Shown: positions 1 to 9,431, counted from the stretch's first letter. The stretch: 33,717 nt of DNA from an uncultured Erysipelotrichaceae bacterium (GCA_944325685.1 CALVBC010000011.1:1-33717), one strand, 5' to 3'. Made by a program: numbers and translations. The notes: generated from the letters alone by a model not told the origin.

Positions 1-1104
1 CTTATTCCGCTTTACATGTCATATCTGACTTCGCTCAGCGATCAAAAGAAGCGTTTTGACATCAAGATCATCGTGGCGACCTTTTGTTTCGTGTTTGGGA
101 TCGCTACGGTCTATTTCCTGTTGGGACTGGCAACAAGTGAGATCCGAAGTCTTTTAAATGATTATCAAAATATCATCACGTTAGTCGGCGGGATCTTACT
201 TTTATTCATCGCTTTAGTCCAACTTGGTGTGATCGAGATCAAAGCATTGAATCGAGAATACTCTTTTAAAGAGCGTCTGGATGTAACTAAGATGAGTTAC
301 CTCAAGGCCTATTTGCTCGGCTTGGCTTTCTCTTTTGCTTGGACACCGTGTATCGGGCCGATGATGGCCGGTGTCCTTATAATGGCAGCGGGAAGCGAGG
401 CGCTTTTTGGCAATCTTTTGATCCTGGTCTATACAATAGGTTTCACGATCCCGTTTTTGATCATCGCCCTCTTTTATAAAAAAGTGCTGGATTTTATTAA
501 AGCTAAAAGGGAGATACTCATCAAGATCTCTAAAGCGGCAGCGATCATCATCCTGGCCTTTGGGATCTATATGGTCTATAACGGCACCAAAAACATCGTC
601 GCTATCGAAGCCCAATACCGCGATCTTCTAGCTGCCTCTTCTACAACTGATGAAAAGAGCGATAAGTTTATGATGTATGATTTTGACTTAGTTGACCAAT
701 ACGGCACAAGACATACACTCAATGATTATAAAGGCCGCTACATTGCCCTTAACTTCATCGCTTCCTGGTGCAATTATTGTATCGGCGAGATCGATGATTA
801 CAAAGCCTTTGCCACCTCGCTTGACGATGATGAAGCCGTGGCTTTATACGTCATGGCTGATGTGATAAATGCGCAAAACAGCTCACTTACAACGGAAGAA
901 TTCATTGTTGAACATAGTGTTGAAGTGCCCGTCTTAAACGACGATGGGACGATGTTTACCTATCTTGGGATAAACTCTTTCCCAACCGTTGTCTATATCG
1001 GTCCGGATGGTTCATATATCGGCTATCGAAGCGGTGCTCTGGATACTGATAGTATGATGGAGATCTTTAAACTCGCAAAAGAGCGCTACGAAAAAGGTGA
1101 ATAG
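1..1104 (+). CDS. CcdA-type thiol transporter fused to a thioredoxin-like domain (5' partial)
   Basis: Polytopic membrane protein that would carry reducing power across the membrane, fused to an extracytoplasmic TlpA/ResA-like thioredoxin domain. The frame is open from base 1 and the first visible residues, LIPLYMSYLTS, match the CcdA sequence that follows the first redox cysteine. The true start and that cysteine therefore lie left of the window, and the ATG at 16 is internal. Numbering from that Met: hydrophobic segments near 16-40, 54-75, 96-125, 133-153 and 170-188; the second CcdA cysteine in FAWTPCIGP (Cys112); then a soluble domain from about 215 with the active site WCNYC (Cys252, Cys255) and the cis-Pro region SFPTVVYIG. 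The hydrolase gene begins 2 bp after the stop, so the two are probably co-transcribed. Family assignment is firm; the substrate is unknown. Confidence 0.9.
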   Translation, partial: LIPLYMSYLTSLSDQKKRFDIKIIVATFCFVFGIATVYFLLGLATSEIRSLLNDYQNIITLVGGILLLFIALVQLGVIEIKALNREYSFKERLDVTKMSYLKAYLLGLAFSFAWTPCIGPMMAGVLIMAAGSEALFGNLLILVYTIGFTIPFLIIALFYKKVLDFIKAKREILIKISKAAAIIILAFGIYMVYNGTKNIVAIEAQYRDLLAASSTTDEKSDKFMMYDFDLVDQYGTRHTLNDYKGRYIALNFIASWCNYCIGEIDDYKAFATSLDDDEAVALYVMADVINAQNSSLTTEEFIVEHSVEVPVLNDDGTMFTYLGINSFPTVVYIGPDGSYIGYRSGALDTDSMMEIFKLAKERYEKGE

Positions 1105-1105
1105 T

Positions 1106-1792
1106 ATGGGATTTTTCGATCTTTTTAAAAGAAACAAGACAAAGCCGCTCATCATTGCGATCCATGGCTTTGGCAAACGCAAGACCGATGAATATCTGTC
1201 GCTTACGGCGTATTTTGCCGATCGCTATGAGATCGTCTTGCCGGAGCTCTTCGATCAGCGTTATCCGCAAGACAACATTTGGTACAACTGGGTATCCCGA
1301 GCCGAAGAGAAGATCATCGAAGCGAAAAATGCCAAAAGGGAGATCATCCTCATCGGTTTTAGTATGGGTGGGGTCATCGCCAGCTTCTTGGCTTCCAAAT
1401 TCGCGATCAAAAGATTGATCCTTTTAGCTCCGGCCTTTGAATACCTCAGCGTCACGACAGCTAAAGGTTACGCCTTCGGTCCCAAAAGACCCGAGGAGAA
1501 AGATAAGTATGTCGCCTTGCCCTCAGAGTTTACCGCAACTTTCATCGATGTCGTCAACAATTGCCGAAAAGGCATTGAAAATGTCAGTTGTCCGACATTG
1601 TTTATCCATTGTTTAAACGATGAGTTGATACCATACAGTACCTCAGTCAAGTACTATAAAAAGATGAAGATCATGTCTAAAAAATGTGTCTTACTGGCTG
1701 ATGGCCAACATCGCATACTAGACGATGAGCGCTGCGGTAAAGTCGCTTTAGCGCTGATCGATGATTTTATTGAAGGTAAACTCGATGATTAG
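1106..1792 (+). CDS. alpha/beta hydrolase (serine esterase/lipase-like)
   Basis: Small cytoplasmic alpha/beta-hydrolase of 228 aa; substrate unknown. I chose the ATG at 1106 over the in-frame GTG at 1097 because AGGTGA (1095-1100) lies 5 bases before it and would itself contain the GTG. Visible family features are the oxyanion-side HGFG after strand 3, the nucleophile elbow GFSMGG (Ser86), a late acidic residue in HCLNDELIP and a C-terminal His in DGQHRIL. No signal peptide or membrane segment is present. The gene starts 2 bp after the CcdA-thioredoxin stop, so it probably shares that transcript. After it, 133 bp lead to the end of tuf on the other strand. Confidence 0.85.
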   Translation: MGFFDLFKRNKTKPLIIAIHGFGKRKTDEYLSLTAYFADRYEIVLPELFDQRYPQDNIWYNWVSRAEEKIIEAKNAKREIILIGFSMGGVIASFLASKFAIKRLILLAPAFEYLSVTTAKGYAFGPKRPEEKDKYVALPSEFTATFIDVVNNCRKGIENVSCPTLFIHCLNDELIPYSTSVKYYKKMKIMSKKCVLLADGQHRILDDERCGKVALALIDDFIEGKLDD

Positions 1793-1821
1793 ATCTCATT
1801 ATTAAACCCGGTGTTATAACT

Positions 1822-1854
1822 GATATCGCTTTTTAAAGGGAAGCGAGCGATATC
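1822..1854. repeat. inverted repeat after the hydrolase gene
   Basis: Perfect 9-bp arms GATATCGCT and AGCGATATC (1822-1830 and 1846-1854) are separated by 15 bases. There is no T-run on the + side, so this is at best a weak 3'-end structure for the hydrolase transcript. Confidence 0.4.
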
Positions 1855-1879
1855 CCTATCATATTACAGATCAGACCAC

Positions 1880-1908
1880 AAAAAAAGCTCTCATTTTCGA
1901 GAGCTTTT
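1880..1908 (-). terminator. intrinsic terminator of tuf, probably bidirectional
   Basis: A 10-bp stem AAAAGCTCTC/GAGAGCTTTT with a 6-base loop is followed on the minus strand by seven T (complement of 1880-1886). It starts 17 bp after the tuf stop. On the + strand the same stem ends in TTTT, so it may also stop transcripts from the hydrolase gene. Confidence 0.85.
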
Positions 1909-1925
1909 GTGATAAGTTTTATAAC

Positions 1926-3110
1926 TTATTTAATGACAGATGTAACGTTACCTGAACGTACAGTTCTACCACCTTCACGGATTGAGAATTTTGTACCGTT
2001 TTCGATAGCGATAGGAGCGATAAGTTCAACAGTCATTTCTACGTGGTCACCAGGCATAACCATTTCGGTACCTTCAGGTAATGTGATTACACCGGTAACA
2101 TCAGTTGTACGGAAGTAGAACTGAGGACGATAGTTAGAAACGAATGGGGTATGACGTCCGCCTTCTTCTTTTGTCAGGATGTAGACCTGAGCTTTGAAGT
2201 TTGTGTGGGGAGTAACAGTACCAGGTTTAGCTAATACCTGTCCTCTTTCAACTTCATCACGGTTGACACCACGGAGCAGGGCACCGATATTATCACCGGC
2301 TTCAGCCTGGTCTAACTGTTTGTGGAACATTTCAAGACCTGTAACAACAGTCTTACGTGTTGGTTTGATACCGACGATCTCTACTTCATCGTTTAAGTGA
2401 GCAACACCACGTTCAACACGTCCGGTTGCAACAGTACCACGACCTGAAATAGTGAATACGTCTTCAACTGACATCAAGAATGGCTTATCGATCTCACGAA
2501 CAGGATCAGGGATGTATGTATCAACAGCATCCATCAATTCATCGATCTTTTCGACCCAGCTTGGATCACCTTCGAGAGCTTTTAAAGCTGAACCGCGAAT
2601 AACAGGAGTGTTGTCACCATCGAATCCGTATTCATTCAATAATTCACGAACTTCCATCTCGACTAAGTCGATTAATTCCTCATCATCGACCATATCGCAC
2701 TTATTTAAGAAGACAACGATGTAAGGAACACCGACCTGTCTAGCTAATAAGATGTGTTCACGTGTTTGTGGCATTGGTCCATCTGTAGCCGCAACGACTA
2801 GGATAGCACCATCCATTTGCGCAGCACCAGTGATCATGTTTTTGACATAGTCAGCGTGTCCTGGGCAGTCAACGTGTGCATAGTGACGTTTTTCTGTTTG
2901 GTACTCAACGTGAGCAGTGTTGATGGTGATACCACGAGCTTTTTCTTCTGGAGCACCATCGATTTGATCGTAAGCTCTAAATTCAGCTTGACCCTTTTCA
3001 GCTAATCTCTTAGTGATGGCAGCTGTTAGAGTTGTTTTACCATGGTCAACGTGGCCGATAGTACCGATATTGACATGGGTTTTAGATCTGTCAAATTTTT
3101 CTTTTGCCAT
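1926..3110 (-). CDS. tuf: translation elongation factor Tu
   Basis: GTPase that brings aminoacyl-tRNA to the ribosome; 394 aa, the usual length. GTP-binding motifs are in place: GHVDHGKT (19-26), the effector segment RGITIN (59-64), DCPGH (81-85) and NKCD (136-139). Domains 2 and 3 follow with typical GRVERG and RDEVERGQV stretches, ending [15 protein letters not shown]. The start is set by AGGAGG about 11 bases upstream of the ATG (3124-3129 on the + strand). It is the last gene of the str operon, 60 bp after fusA, with a possible promoter of its own in that gap and a strong terminator after it. Confidence 0.98.
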   Translation of the reverse strand: MAKEKFDRSKTHVNIGTIGHVDHGKTTLTAAITKRLAEKGQAEFRAYDQIDGAPEEKARGITINTAHVEYQTEKRHYAHVDCPGHADYVKNMITGAAQMDGAILVVAATDGPMPQTREHILLARQVGVPYIVVFLNKCDMVDDEELIDLVEMEVRELLNEYGFDGDNTPVIRGSALKALEGDPSWVEKIDELMDAVDTYIPDPVREIDKPFLMSVEDVFTISGRGTVATGRVERGVAHLNDEVEIVGIKPTRKTVVTGLEMFHKQLDQAEAGDNIGALLRGVNRDEVERGQVLAKPGTVTPHTNFKAQVYILTKEEGGRHTPFVSNYRPQFYFRTTDVTGVITLPEGTEMVMPGDHVEMTVELIAPIAIENGTKFSIREGGRTVRSGNVTSVIK

Positions 3111-3139
3111 TTCTGAAATATCCTCCTAATTTCCTATTA

Positions 3140-3168
3140 ATTTTAATTGAATATAATGCAAAATTCAA
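3140..3168 (-). promoter_or_regulatory. possible internal promoter for tuf
   Basis: On the minus strand, TTGAAT, 17 bases, TAAAAT directly follows the fusA stop. The -35 overlaps one arm of a 7-bp inverted repeat ATTGAAT/ATTCAAT (3146-3152/3163-3169). Extra tuf transcription is common in bacteria; this site is inferred from sequence only. Confidence 0.45.
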
Positions 3169-3170
3169 TC

Positions 3171-5267
3171 TTAATCCTTAGCGTTTTTCTTGATGATCTC
3201 TTCAGCGATCGATTTAGGTACCTCTGAGTAGTGATCCATCTGCATGACATATGTACCACGACCTTGAGTGAATGACCTTAAGTCAGTCGCATAACCGAAC
3301 ATTTCGGATAGTGGGACATAAGATCTGACGACGATCGCATTACCGCGTTCTTCCTGATCTCTGATCTGACCACGACGTTTAGTGATATCACCCATGACTG
3401 AACCTAAGTATTCATTTGGGGCAACGACTTCAACGTCCATGATCGGCTCTAAGATAACTGGTTTACACTTCTTAGCTGCTTCTCTTAGCGCTAAGCTAGC
3501 TGCCATCTTGAAGGCCATTTCGGAAGAGTCGACTTCATGGTATGAACCATCAAATAGGGTAGCCTTGATATCGACGACTGGATAACCAGCAACCAAACCG
3601 TTTTCTAAAGCAGCGACAAGACCATCTTGGACAGGCTTGATGTATTCACGTGGGACACTACCACCAACGACAGCGTCAATGAATTCAAATCCTTTACCTT
3701 CTTCATTTGGTTCGAACTTGATCCATACGTGACCATATTGACCACGACCACCTGATTGTCTGACAAACTTACCTTCACAATCAGCAGCTTGTCTGATCGT
3801 TTCACGGAAGGCAACTTGTGGAGCACCGACATTACATTCGACCTTGAATTCACGTTTCATACGGTCAACGATGATATCTAAGTGTAATTCACCCATACCA
3901 GCGATGATCGTTTGACCTGTTTCTTCATCGGTATATGTCTTGAATGTTGGATCTTCTTCAGCTAGTTTCGCTAAAGCGACACCCATCTTATCAGAGTCAG
4001 CCTTTGTCTTTGGTTCAACTGACATCTGGATAACTGGTTCTGGGAAGACCATGTTTTCAAGGATGATCGGCGCTTTTTCGTCACAGAGCGTATCACCTGT
4101 CGTCGTGTCTTTTAGACCGACAGCGGCGGCGATATTACCCGCATCGATCTCATCGATCTCTTGGCGGTGGTTCGCATGCATCTGTAAGATACGACCGAAG
4201 CGTTCTCTTTTACCCTTTGTCGCATTTAAGACATAGCTACCAGCTTTACATACACCAGAGTAGACACGGAAGAAAGTTAATCGACCTACGAATGGGTCTG
4301 TCATGACTTTGAACGCTAGTGCACTGAATGGTTCATCATCCGATGCATGGCGTAGAGCTTCTGTGCCATCAGGTAGTGTACCTTTGATAGCTGGGATATC
4401 GACAGGGCTTGGTAAGTACTCGATAACGGCATCAAGTAGTAATTGGATACCCTTATTCTTATAAGCACTACCACATAATACTGGGAAGAACTCGGAAGTG
4501 TTGGTAGCTTTACGGATAGCTGCCTTGATCTCTTCGACAGTTGGTTCTTCACCTTCTAAGACCTTCATCATGAGATCATCGTCATAATCAGCGATCATCT
4601 CGATGAGTTCTTGACGTAGCTTTTCTGCTTCATCGGCATATTGACTATCGATATCCGTCTCAGTGATATTATTACCACTGTCATCATTGTAGATGTATTG
4701 ACGACGTTCAACTAGGTCGATGATACCTCTGAAGGTATTTTCAGCTCCGATCGGCATTTGGATCGCTGCTGCTTTAGCTGCAAGTCTTGAACCGATCGAT
4801 CTGACTGACATCATGAAGTCAGCACCTGTAGCATCCATCTTATTACAGAAGACGATACGAGGGACCTTATATTCGGTAGCCTGACGCCATACAGTCTCAG
4901 TCTGTGGTTCAACACCAGCTTTTGAGTCTAATACAGTGACAGCGCCATCTAGTACCCTTAAAGACCTTTCAACTTCAACAGTGAAGTCTACGTGTCCTGG
5001 GGTATCGATGATATTGATACGAGTGTGTGGTAGTTGTTTCTTACTACCAGCCCAGAAAGCAGTTGTCGCGGCTGATGTGATCGTGATACCGCGTTCTTGC
5101 TCTTGAGCCATCCAGTCCATCTGGGAAGCACCATCGTGTGTTTCACCGATCTTATGAGTCTTACCGGTAAAGAATAAGATACGTTCGGTACATGTTGTCT
5201 TACCGGCATCGATGTGCGCCATGATACCGATATTACGAGTATTCTCTAATGAATATTCACGTGCCAT
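3171..5267 (-). CDS. fusA: translation elongation factor G
   Basis: Ribosomal translocase GTPase, 698 aa, full length. The P-loop AHIDAGKTT is at 17-25, followed by RGITIT, DTPGH and NKMD. The later domains keep the expected stretches [18 protein letters not shown] and [11 protein letters not shown]. The start at 5267 is supported by TAGGAG 6 bases upstream, and the TAG of that ribosome binding site is the stop codon of rpsG, so the two genes are tightly coupled. Position between rpsG and tuf is the classical str operon order. Confidence 0.98.
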   Translation of the reverse strand: MAREYSLENTRNIGIMAHIDAGKTTCTERILFFTGKTHKIGETHDGASQMDWMAQEQERGITITSAATTAFWAGSKKQLPHTRINIIDTPGHVDFTVEVERSLRVLDGAVTVLDSKAGVEPQTETVWRQATEYKVPRIVFCNKMDATGADFMMSVRSIGSRLAAKAAAIQMPIGAENTFRGIIDLVERRQYIYNDDSGNNITETDIDSQYADEAEKLRQELIEMIADYDDDLMMKVLEGEEPTVEEIKAAIRKATNTSEFFPVLCGSAYKNKGIQLLLDAVIEYLPSPVDIPAIKGTLPDGTEALRHASDDEPFSALAFKVMTDPFVGRLTFFRVYSGVCKAGSYVLNATKGKRERFGRILQMHANHRQEIDEIDAGNIAAAVGLKDTTTGDTLCDEKAPIILENMVFPEPVIQMSVEPKTKADSDKMGVALAKLAEEDPTFKTYTDEETGQTIIAGMGELHLDIIVDRMKREFKVECNVGAPQVAFRETIRQAADCEGKFVRQSGGRGQYGHVWIKFEPNEEGKGFEFIDAVVGGSVPREYIKPVQDGLVAALENGLVAGYPVVDIKATLFDGSYHEVDSSEMAFKMAASLALREAAKKCKPVILEPIMDVEVVAPNEYLGSVMGDITKRRGQIRDQEERGNAIVVRSYVPLSEMFGYATDLRSFTQGRGTYVMQMDHYSEVPKSIAEEIIKKNAKD

Positions 5268-5277
5268 TTCTTATCTC

Positions 5278-5763
<486 letters not shown>

Positions 5764-5773
5764 TCATCATGAT

Positions 5774-6184
5774 TTACTTAGGTTTCTTTGTTCCATATAG
5801 GGAACGACCCTGACGACGATCATTTACACCGGCGCAGTCTAATGTACCACGGATGATGTGGTAACGAACACCAGGTAGATCCTTAACACGACCGCCACGG
5901 ATCAAAACGACACTGTGTTCTTGTAGGTTGTGGCCGATACCTGGGATATAAGCGGTAACTTCCATACCATTTGATAAACGAACACGGGCATATTTACGTA
6001 AAGCTGAGTTAGGCTTTTTCGGGGTCATCGTGCCGACACGAGTACATACACCTCTTTTTTGTGGTGATGAGATATTCGTTGGGCGTGATTTTAATGAGTT
6101 GTAACCACGGTTCAAAGCCGGTGACTTACTTTTGAATGTCTTTTCCGTACGTCCTTTTCTGACCAATTGGTTGATTGTTGGCAT
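5774..6184 (-). CDS. rpsL: 30S ribosomal protein S12
   Basis: Decoding-site ribosomal protein, 136 aa. An upstream in-frame ATG at 6250 would add 22 residues, but the ATG at 6184 gives the conserved start [12 protein letters not shown] and has AAAGGAG 6 bases ahead, so I use 6184. It has the short insertion before [10 protein letters not shown] usual in Firmicutes S12. The two streptomycin-determining loops carry wild-type lysines (TPKKPN and GGRVKDLPG), which predicts streptomycin sensitivity at this gene. First gene of the str operon, with a consensus promoter and a roughly 75-base structured leader. Confidence 0.98.
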   Translation of the reverse strand: MPTINQLVRKGRTEKTFKSKSPALNRGYNSLKSRPTNISSPQKRGVCTRVGTMTPKKPNSALRKYARVRLSNGMEVTAYIPGIGHNLQEHSVVLIRGGRVKDLPGVRYHIIRGTLDCAGVNDRRQGRSLYGTKKPK

Positions 6185-6214
6185 CTCTATCTCCTTTCTT
6201 TCCTTGTATACTAT

Positions 6215-6251
6215 GCACACATTACCATGTGTGCCTAAATAGTCCCACATG
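6215..6251 (-). promoter_or_regulatory. rpsL leader with two mutually exclusive stems
   Basis: Within the 5' leader, GCACACAT/ATGTGTGC form a perfect 8-bp stem with a 4-base loop (6215-6222/6227-6234). The segment CATGTG (6226-6231) could instead pair with CACATG (6246-6251). The two stems share bases 6227-6231, so only one can form at a time. The stem lies 31 bases before the rpsL start, a suitable place for ribosomal-protein feedback. This function is inference. Confidence 0.4.
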
Positions 6252-6265
6252 ACTGTGCAGAGATA

Positions 6266-6294
6266 ATAATATACACCTATTTACCTAAAGTCAA
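6266..6294 (-). promoter_or_regulatory. str operon promoter
   Basis: On the minus strand, TTGACT (6289-6294), 17 bases, TATTAT (6266-6271). This is near-consensus for the housekeeping sigma factor. Transcription should start near 6259, giving a leader of about 75 bases before rpsL. Confidence 0.8.
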
Positions 6295-6335
6295 TAATAA
6301 AAGTAAGAAAAATGAAACACTTGGCCTTGTGTATT

Positions 6336-6373
6336 AAAATACGACCGTAAAATAGGTATTTTAAGGTCGTATT
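6336..6373 (-). terminator. terminator of the MATE gene
   Basis: Long hairpin directly after the MATE stop: outer 9-bp arms AATACGACC/GGTCGTATT (6338-6346/6365-6373), one mismatch, then inner TAAAAT/ATTTTA. It is followed on the minus strand by TTTAA, a short T-run. It would insulate the str promoter just downstream. Confidence 0.7.
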
Positions 6374-6374
6374 A

Positions 6375-7715
6375 TCAAGCTAATTTTCTCTTGATGAACT
6401 TATTGAAATAGAAGAAGTTAGCGATCGCTGATGCGATATCGGATATCGGTTCCGCTAAAACGACCGCTAATAAGCCAAATGGGGTGATAAGGGGCAAGAT
6501 ATAGATAAGGGGTATTAATAAGATACCTTTTCTTAAAGTTGCAAAGAACAGTGATCTTTTGCCTTCACCTAGTGAATTATACGTCTGTTGCATGATCGAG
6601 AAGATCCCAGTCACAAAACCACCAGCGATATATACCCTAAGCATCGGTACACAAACGCTGAATAGTTCTTGGCTATCATTGAAGATGCCGATGAATAAGG
6701 TCGGTAGTGATAAGATGAGGATCGTCATCGATGATGTGTAGATGATCGCGATAAGACGGGCTAAAGAAATGGTCCTTTTGACGCGATCTAATCGCCTTGC
6801 ACCATAGTTATAGGAGATGATCGGTTGGGTACCTTGAGCTAGACCTTCAACGGGCAAAGATAAGATCTGCATGATGCTGAATAAGACCGTCATCGAACTG
6901 ACAGCGATATCGCCACCATAATATAAGACCTGATTATTAAAACAGATATTTAAGATACCTTCAGAGCCCGTCATAAAGAAAGGTGATGATCCTAAGACGA
7001 TGATCTGCTTTAAGATCTTTGTATCAGGGATCAGATTTTCTTTCCTTATCTTTAATATCGTCCGTTTAGAGAAGATAAAAAGTATGACCCAAATAAAGGA
7101 AGCAAATTGGGAGATGATGGTCGCTAGGGCTGCGCCCATGACACCCATATCTAAGGTAAAGATAAAGATCGGATCTAAGATGATATTTAAGATACCACCG
7201 ATCGAAGTTGATATCATCGCCGTTTTAGCAAACCCCTGTGTAGTGATATAGTAATTCATCCCGACGGTGACTTGCACAAAGATCGTCCCAAAGATATAAG
7301 TCACAAGATAATCCTTGGCATAGCCCATCGTAGCCGCTCTAGCACCAAATAGATATAAGATCTCTTCATTGAATAAAAGGACGATGATCATGATGATGAC
7401 AGAAGTTATTAGAAGCATGCTTAAGCTATTGCCCATATAGCGTTCAGCCTTCTTATAGTCATGACTTCCCATACTGATGGATGCTAGTGGGGCACCACCT
7501 CTTCCAAACATATTGGAGAAGGCATTGATGATCATGATGATCGGTGCCACGATACCGACAGCTGCCATCGCGATCGTCCCATCAGCCATCTTACCGATAT
7601 AGATACGATCGACAAGGTTATATAAAAGGGTGATGATCTGGGCAGCGATCGCTGGGATCGCTAGCGATGCGAGTAATTTACCGATCTTTTCTGTTCCTAA
7701 CTTACTTTCAGCCAT
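6375..7715 (-). CDS. MATE family multidrug/metabolite exporter
   Basis: Membrane antiporter of 446 aa with about 12 hydrophobic segments in two similar halves, the normal size for the family. The N-terminus (LGTEKIGKLLASLAIPAIAA, then YNLVDRIYIG) and the matching second-half stretch GLAQGTQPIISYNYGA are typical of NorM/DinF-like MATE proteins, which export cationic drugs or metabolites using a Na+ or H+ gradient. The substrate cannot be read from sequence. The start at 7715 has only AAGG one base away and GGAG 13 bases away, neither well placed. A TATCAT hexamer ends 7 bases before the ATG, so the mRNA may be leaderless. It stands alone between its terminator and the regulator gene. Confidence 0.92.
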   Translation of the reverse strand: MAESKLGTEKIGKLLASLAIPAIAAQIITLLYNLVDRIYIGKMADGTIAMAAVGIVAPIIMIINAFSNMFGRGGAPLASISMGSHDYKKAERYMGNSLSMLLITSVIIMIIVLLFNEEILYLFGARAATMGYAKDYLVTYIFGTIFVQVTVGMNYYITTQGFAKTAMISTSIGGILNIILDPIFIFTLDMGVMGAALATIISQFASFIWVILFIFSKRTILKIRKENLIPDTKILKQIIVLGSSPFFMTGSEGILNICFNNQVLYYGGDIAVSSMTVLFSIMQILSLPVEGLAQGTQPIISYNYGARRLDRVKRTISLARLIAIIYTSSMTILILSLPTLFIGIFNDSQELFSVCVPMLRVYIAGGFVTGIFSIMQQTYNSLGEGKRSLFFATLRKGILLIPLIYILPLITPFGLLAVVLAEPISDIASAIANFFYFNKFIKRKLA

Positions 7716-7814
7716 GCCTTAAATGATACTCCGATATAAAGATCAGAGCTAGGATTTTTTGGTATGAGAGGTATAGAAAACTTGTTTAGGTAATATTACT
7801 AGAAGAAGTTTGCG

Positions 7815-9077
7815 TCAGTTATCTAAAAGTTTATCTATACGCATTGCGAATTTAAAGTAGTTTTGATAGTGCTTTGTTTTTGTGGTCAGCTCTAATAGTT
7901 CTTTATTGATCATATCGATATATATCTTTGATTGGATCAATTCGATATGAAAGTTGTTTACTAGGTATTTTTCAAGTGTTGATGGATCTTCTTCGTTATA
8001 TTTCATAGTGTAATATTCAATGATATATCTAACGGAAGGCCTTTTTATTTTTTCGATCTTGCATTTATTGAGAATGGATCTTAATTCATCATATTTGTCT
8101 TCTTTTTCGCCGGCTATACACATAAAAATGACATTGAGGAACAAGTAATTAGGATCTTTTTCGAAGGTATCTTTTAAGTTTGCATAGCTGTTCTCGTAGT
8201 CATCTATGTAAAAATATACTAGACCAAGACGCATTTTAGCATATGCAAGTTCATGGTCTGGTAAGAGCTTTTCGATATTATATATAGTCAGCGATGAACT
8301 TAGAAGTTCGCAAGTTTCTTTATACATGTGAAGATTGAAATATGCCTGTGCTAAGCAAGAATGTCTAGCATATTCTGATAGTTTAGGACTGTCATCGAAA
8401 TAACAATTAGATCGATCTTCAAAGTATTTTGCCATCTCATATGGCTCTAGTAAGTAGCAATAATAGCTTGATTGGTCTAGTAAGAATAGGCTATGTTTTG
8501 ATAGTTCCTTGCCTAAGATGAAAAAATCGATATCTTTAGCTTTTTTGACAAGTCTTCTGCCGACACTATATAGATAGTACTCTGCGAGTATCTTATCGTA
8601 GTAATGTAACTTTTGAAAAAGCTTACCAAATAGATCATACATATCTCGATCATTTGTAATAGACTTGGTGACATAATCGCATACGACGATGTACAAAGAA
8701 AGAAGATCGCCGATATAGGCATAATCATCATATTCCTCTTTTAATTGTTTGATCTTTTTGATCATGATGTTTGTATTAGCTATCCTATTATCTGAGCAGA
8801 GTGTGTTATATAATTCTTCTCCGATACTTTCTACTTTTTCATATGGTCGCTTATCTATAGTGGTCTTCTTAGGATAAGCCATATTGATCAAGTCGAGATT
8901 GTTGTTGATAGCGGCGATATCACCATCTTCGATCCTCACCAATGTCGAATAGCTTATCTTGATGCCTCTATCACTCAGATATTTAACAAATTCTTTTCTT
9001 GATCGGCATATCTTCTTTCTGCGCTGTGCTAAAAATGCTCCGAGCAACATATAATCTAAGTAGTATTTCTTTGCCAT
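7815..9077 (-). CDS. HTH regulator with long TPR-like helical domain (RNPP/Rgg-like)
   Basis: Predicted cytoplasmic DNA-binding regulator of 420 aa. Residues about 10-55 form an XRE-type helix-turn-helix (LGAFLAQRRKKI, then RSRKEFVKYLSD, then YSTLVRIEDGD). From about 85 to the end the protein is all-helical and rich in Tyr and Leu, with TPR-like pairs such as ARHSCLAQAYFNLHMYKE and AKMRLGLVYFYIDDYENSY. An N-terminal HTH plus C-terminal TPR fold is the architecture of Rgg/PlcR/PrgX regulators that bind short peptides, although those are usually about 280-320 aa. The gene faces a 69-aa secreted-peptide gene 144 bp away, the usual geometry of such circuits. The fold is seen; the peptide-binding role is inference. 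There is no SD; see the promoter entry. Confidence 0.75.
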   Translation of the reverse strand: MAKKYYLDYMLLGAFLAQRRKKICRSRKEFVKYLSDRGIKISYSTLVRIEDGDIAAINNNLDLINMAYPKKTTIDKRPYEKVESIGEELYNTLCSDNRIANTNIMIKKIKQLKEEYDDYAYIGDLLSLYIVVCDYVTKSITNDRDMYDLFGKLFQKLHYYDKILAEYYLYSVGRRLVKKAKDIDFFILGKELSKHSLFLLDQSSYYCYLLEPYEMAKYFEDRSNCYFDDSPKLSEYARHSCLAQAYFNLHMYKETCELLSSSLTIYNIEKLLPDHELAYAKMRLGLVYFYIDDYENSYANLKDTFEKDPNYLFLNVIFMCIAGEKEDKYDELRSILNKCKIEKIKRPSVRYIIEYYTMKYNEEDPSTLEKYLVNNFHIELIQSKIYIDMINKELLELTTKTKHYQNYFKFAMRIDKLLDN

Positions 9078-9083
9078 ATAGAA

Positions 9084-9112
9084 ATAATACTATGCCTATA
9101 GATCAATAACAA
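9084..9112 (-). promoter_or_regulatory. promoter of the HTH/TPR regulator, leaderless geometry
   Basis: On the minus strand, TTGTTA (9107-9112), 17 bases, TATTAT (9084-9089), then six bases and the ATG at 9077. Transcription would begin at or within a base or two of the start codon, and no SD is present. Confidence 0.6.
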
Positions 9113-9127
9113 CAAAACCACATAGAT

Positions 9128-9215
9128 GTAATTTGAGAAAAATTATCAAGCACCATAGAATATCCTGCATCGAAGTAAAAATTACCTACGCTTCAATAGC
9201 ACGATTATGTACAAT
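9128..9215 (+). promoter_or_regulatory. control region of the peptide operon
   Basis: TACAAT (9210-9215) ends 6 bases before the ATG at 9222, but no recognisable -35 lies 16-18 bases upstream, as expected for an activator-dependent promoter. Seven-bp arms GTAATTT and AAATTAC (9128-9134/9179-9185) lie upstream, 51 bp apart start to start. They are candidate sites for the divergent regulator. Weak evidence. Confidence 0.3.
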
Positions 9216-9221
9216 CAAATT

Positions 9222-9431
9222 ATGAAAAAGTTATATATTTCACTTATTGTGCTATTTATTATCTTTTCAGTTACGAATATAAGAACAGAACAAGACAGTG
9301 TTGAAATACGATGCTGGATCGAGATGCTCGACGATGGTAGTTTGGAAGAAGTGTGTGTGGAAACACAAGACGAAGTTATGCCGCCAAGAAGAGTTGGCGC
9401 TAAAGATTGCACCAATTGTTGGTTGCCATGA
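9222..9431 (+). CDS. small secreted cysteine-containing peptide (candidate signal or protease substrate)
   Basis: A 69-aa product that I do not recognise as a known family. MKK plus a hydrophobic core (4-18) make a signal peptide or anchor, and a clear cleavage site is not obvious. The rest, from about residue 23, is acidic with four cysteines (31, 45, 63, 66), a PPRR turn at 54-57 and the tail DCTNCWLP. Start: ATG 9222 gives the classical MKK n-region, while ATG 9207 would add five residues; neither has an SD. It lies opposite a peptide-regulator-like gene and 77 bp before a secreted cysteine peptidase, with no terminator between. A pheromone precursor is the leading idea; a bacteriocin-like peptide or a protease partner is possible. 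Confidence 0.6.
   Translation: MKKLYISLIVLFIIFSVTNIRTEQDSVEIRCWIEMLDDGSLEEVCVETQDEVMPPRRVGAKDCTNCWLP

Noticed and set aside
5774-6250. rpsL start at 6250 (158 aa)
   Set aside because: The extra 22 residues are not S12-like and run through the leader hairpin; AAAGGAG and the conserved MPTINQLV point to 6184.
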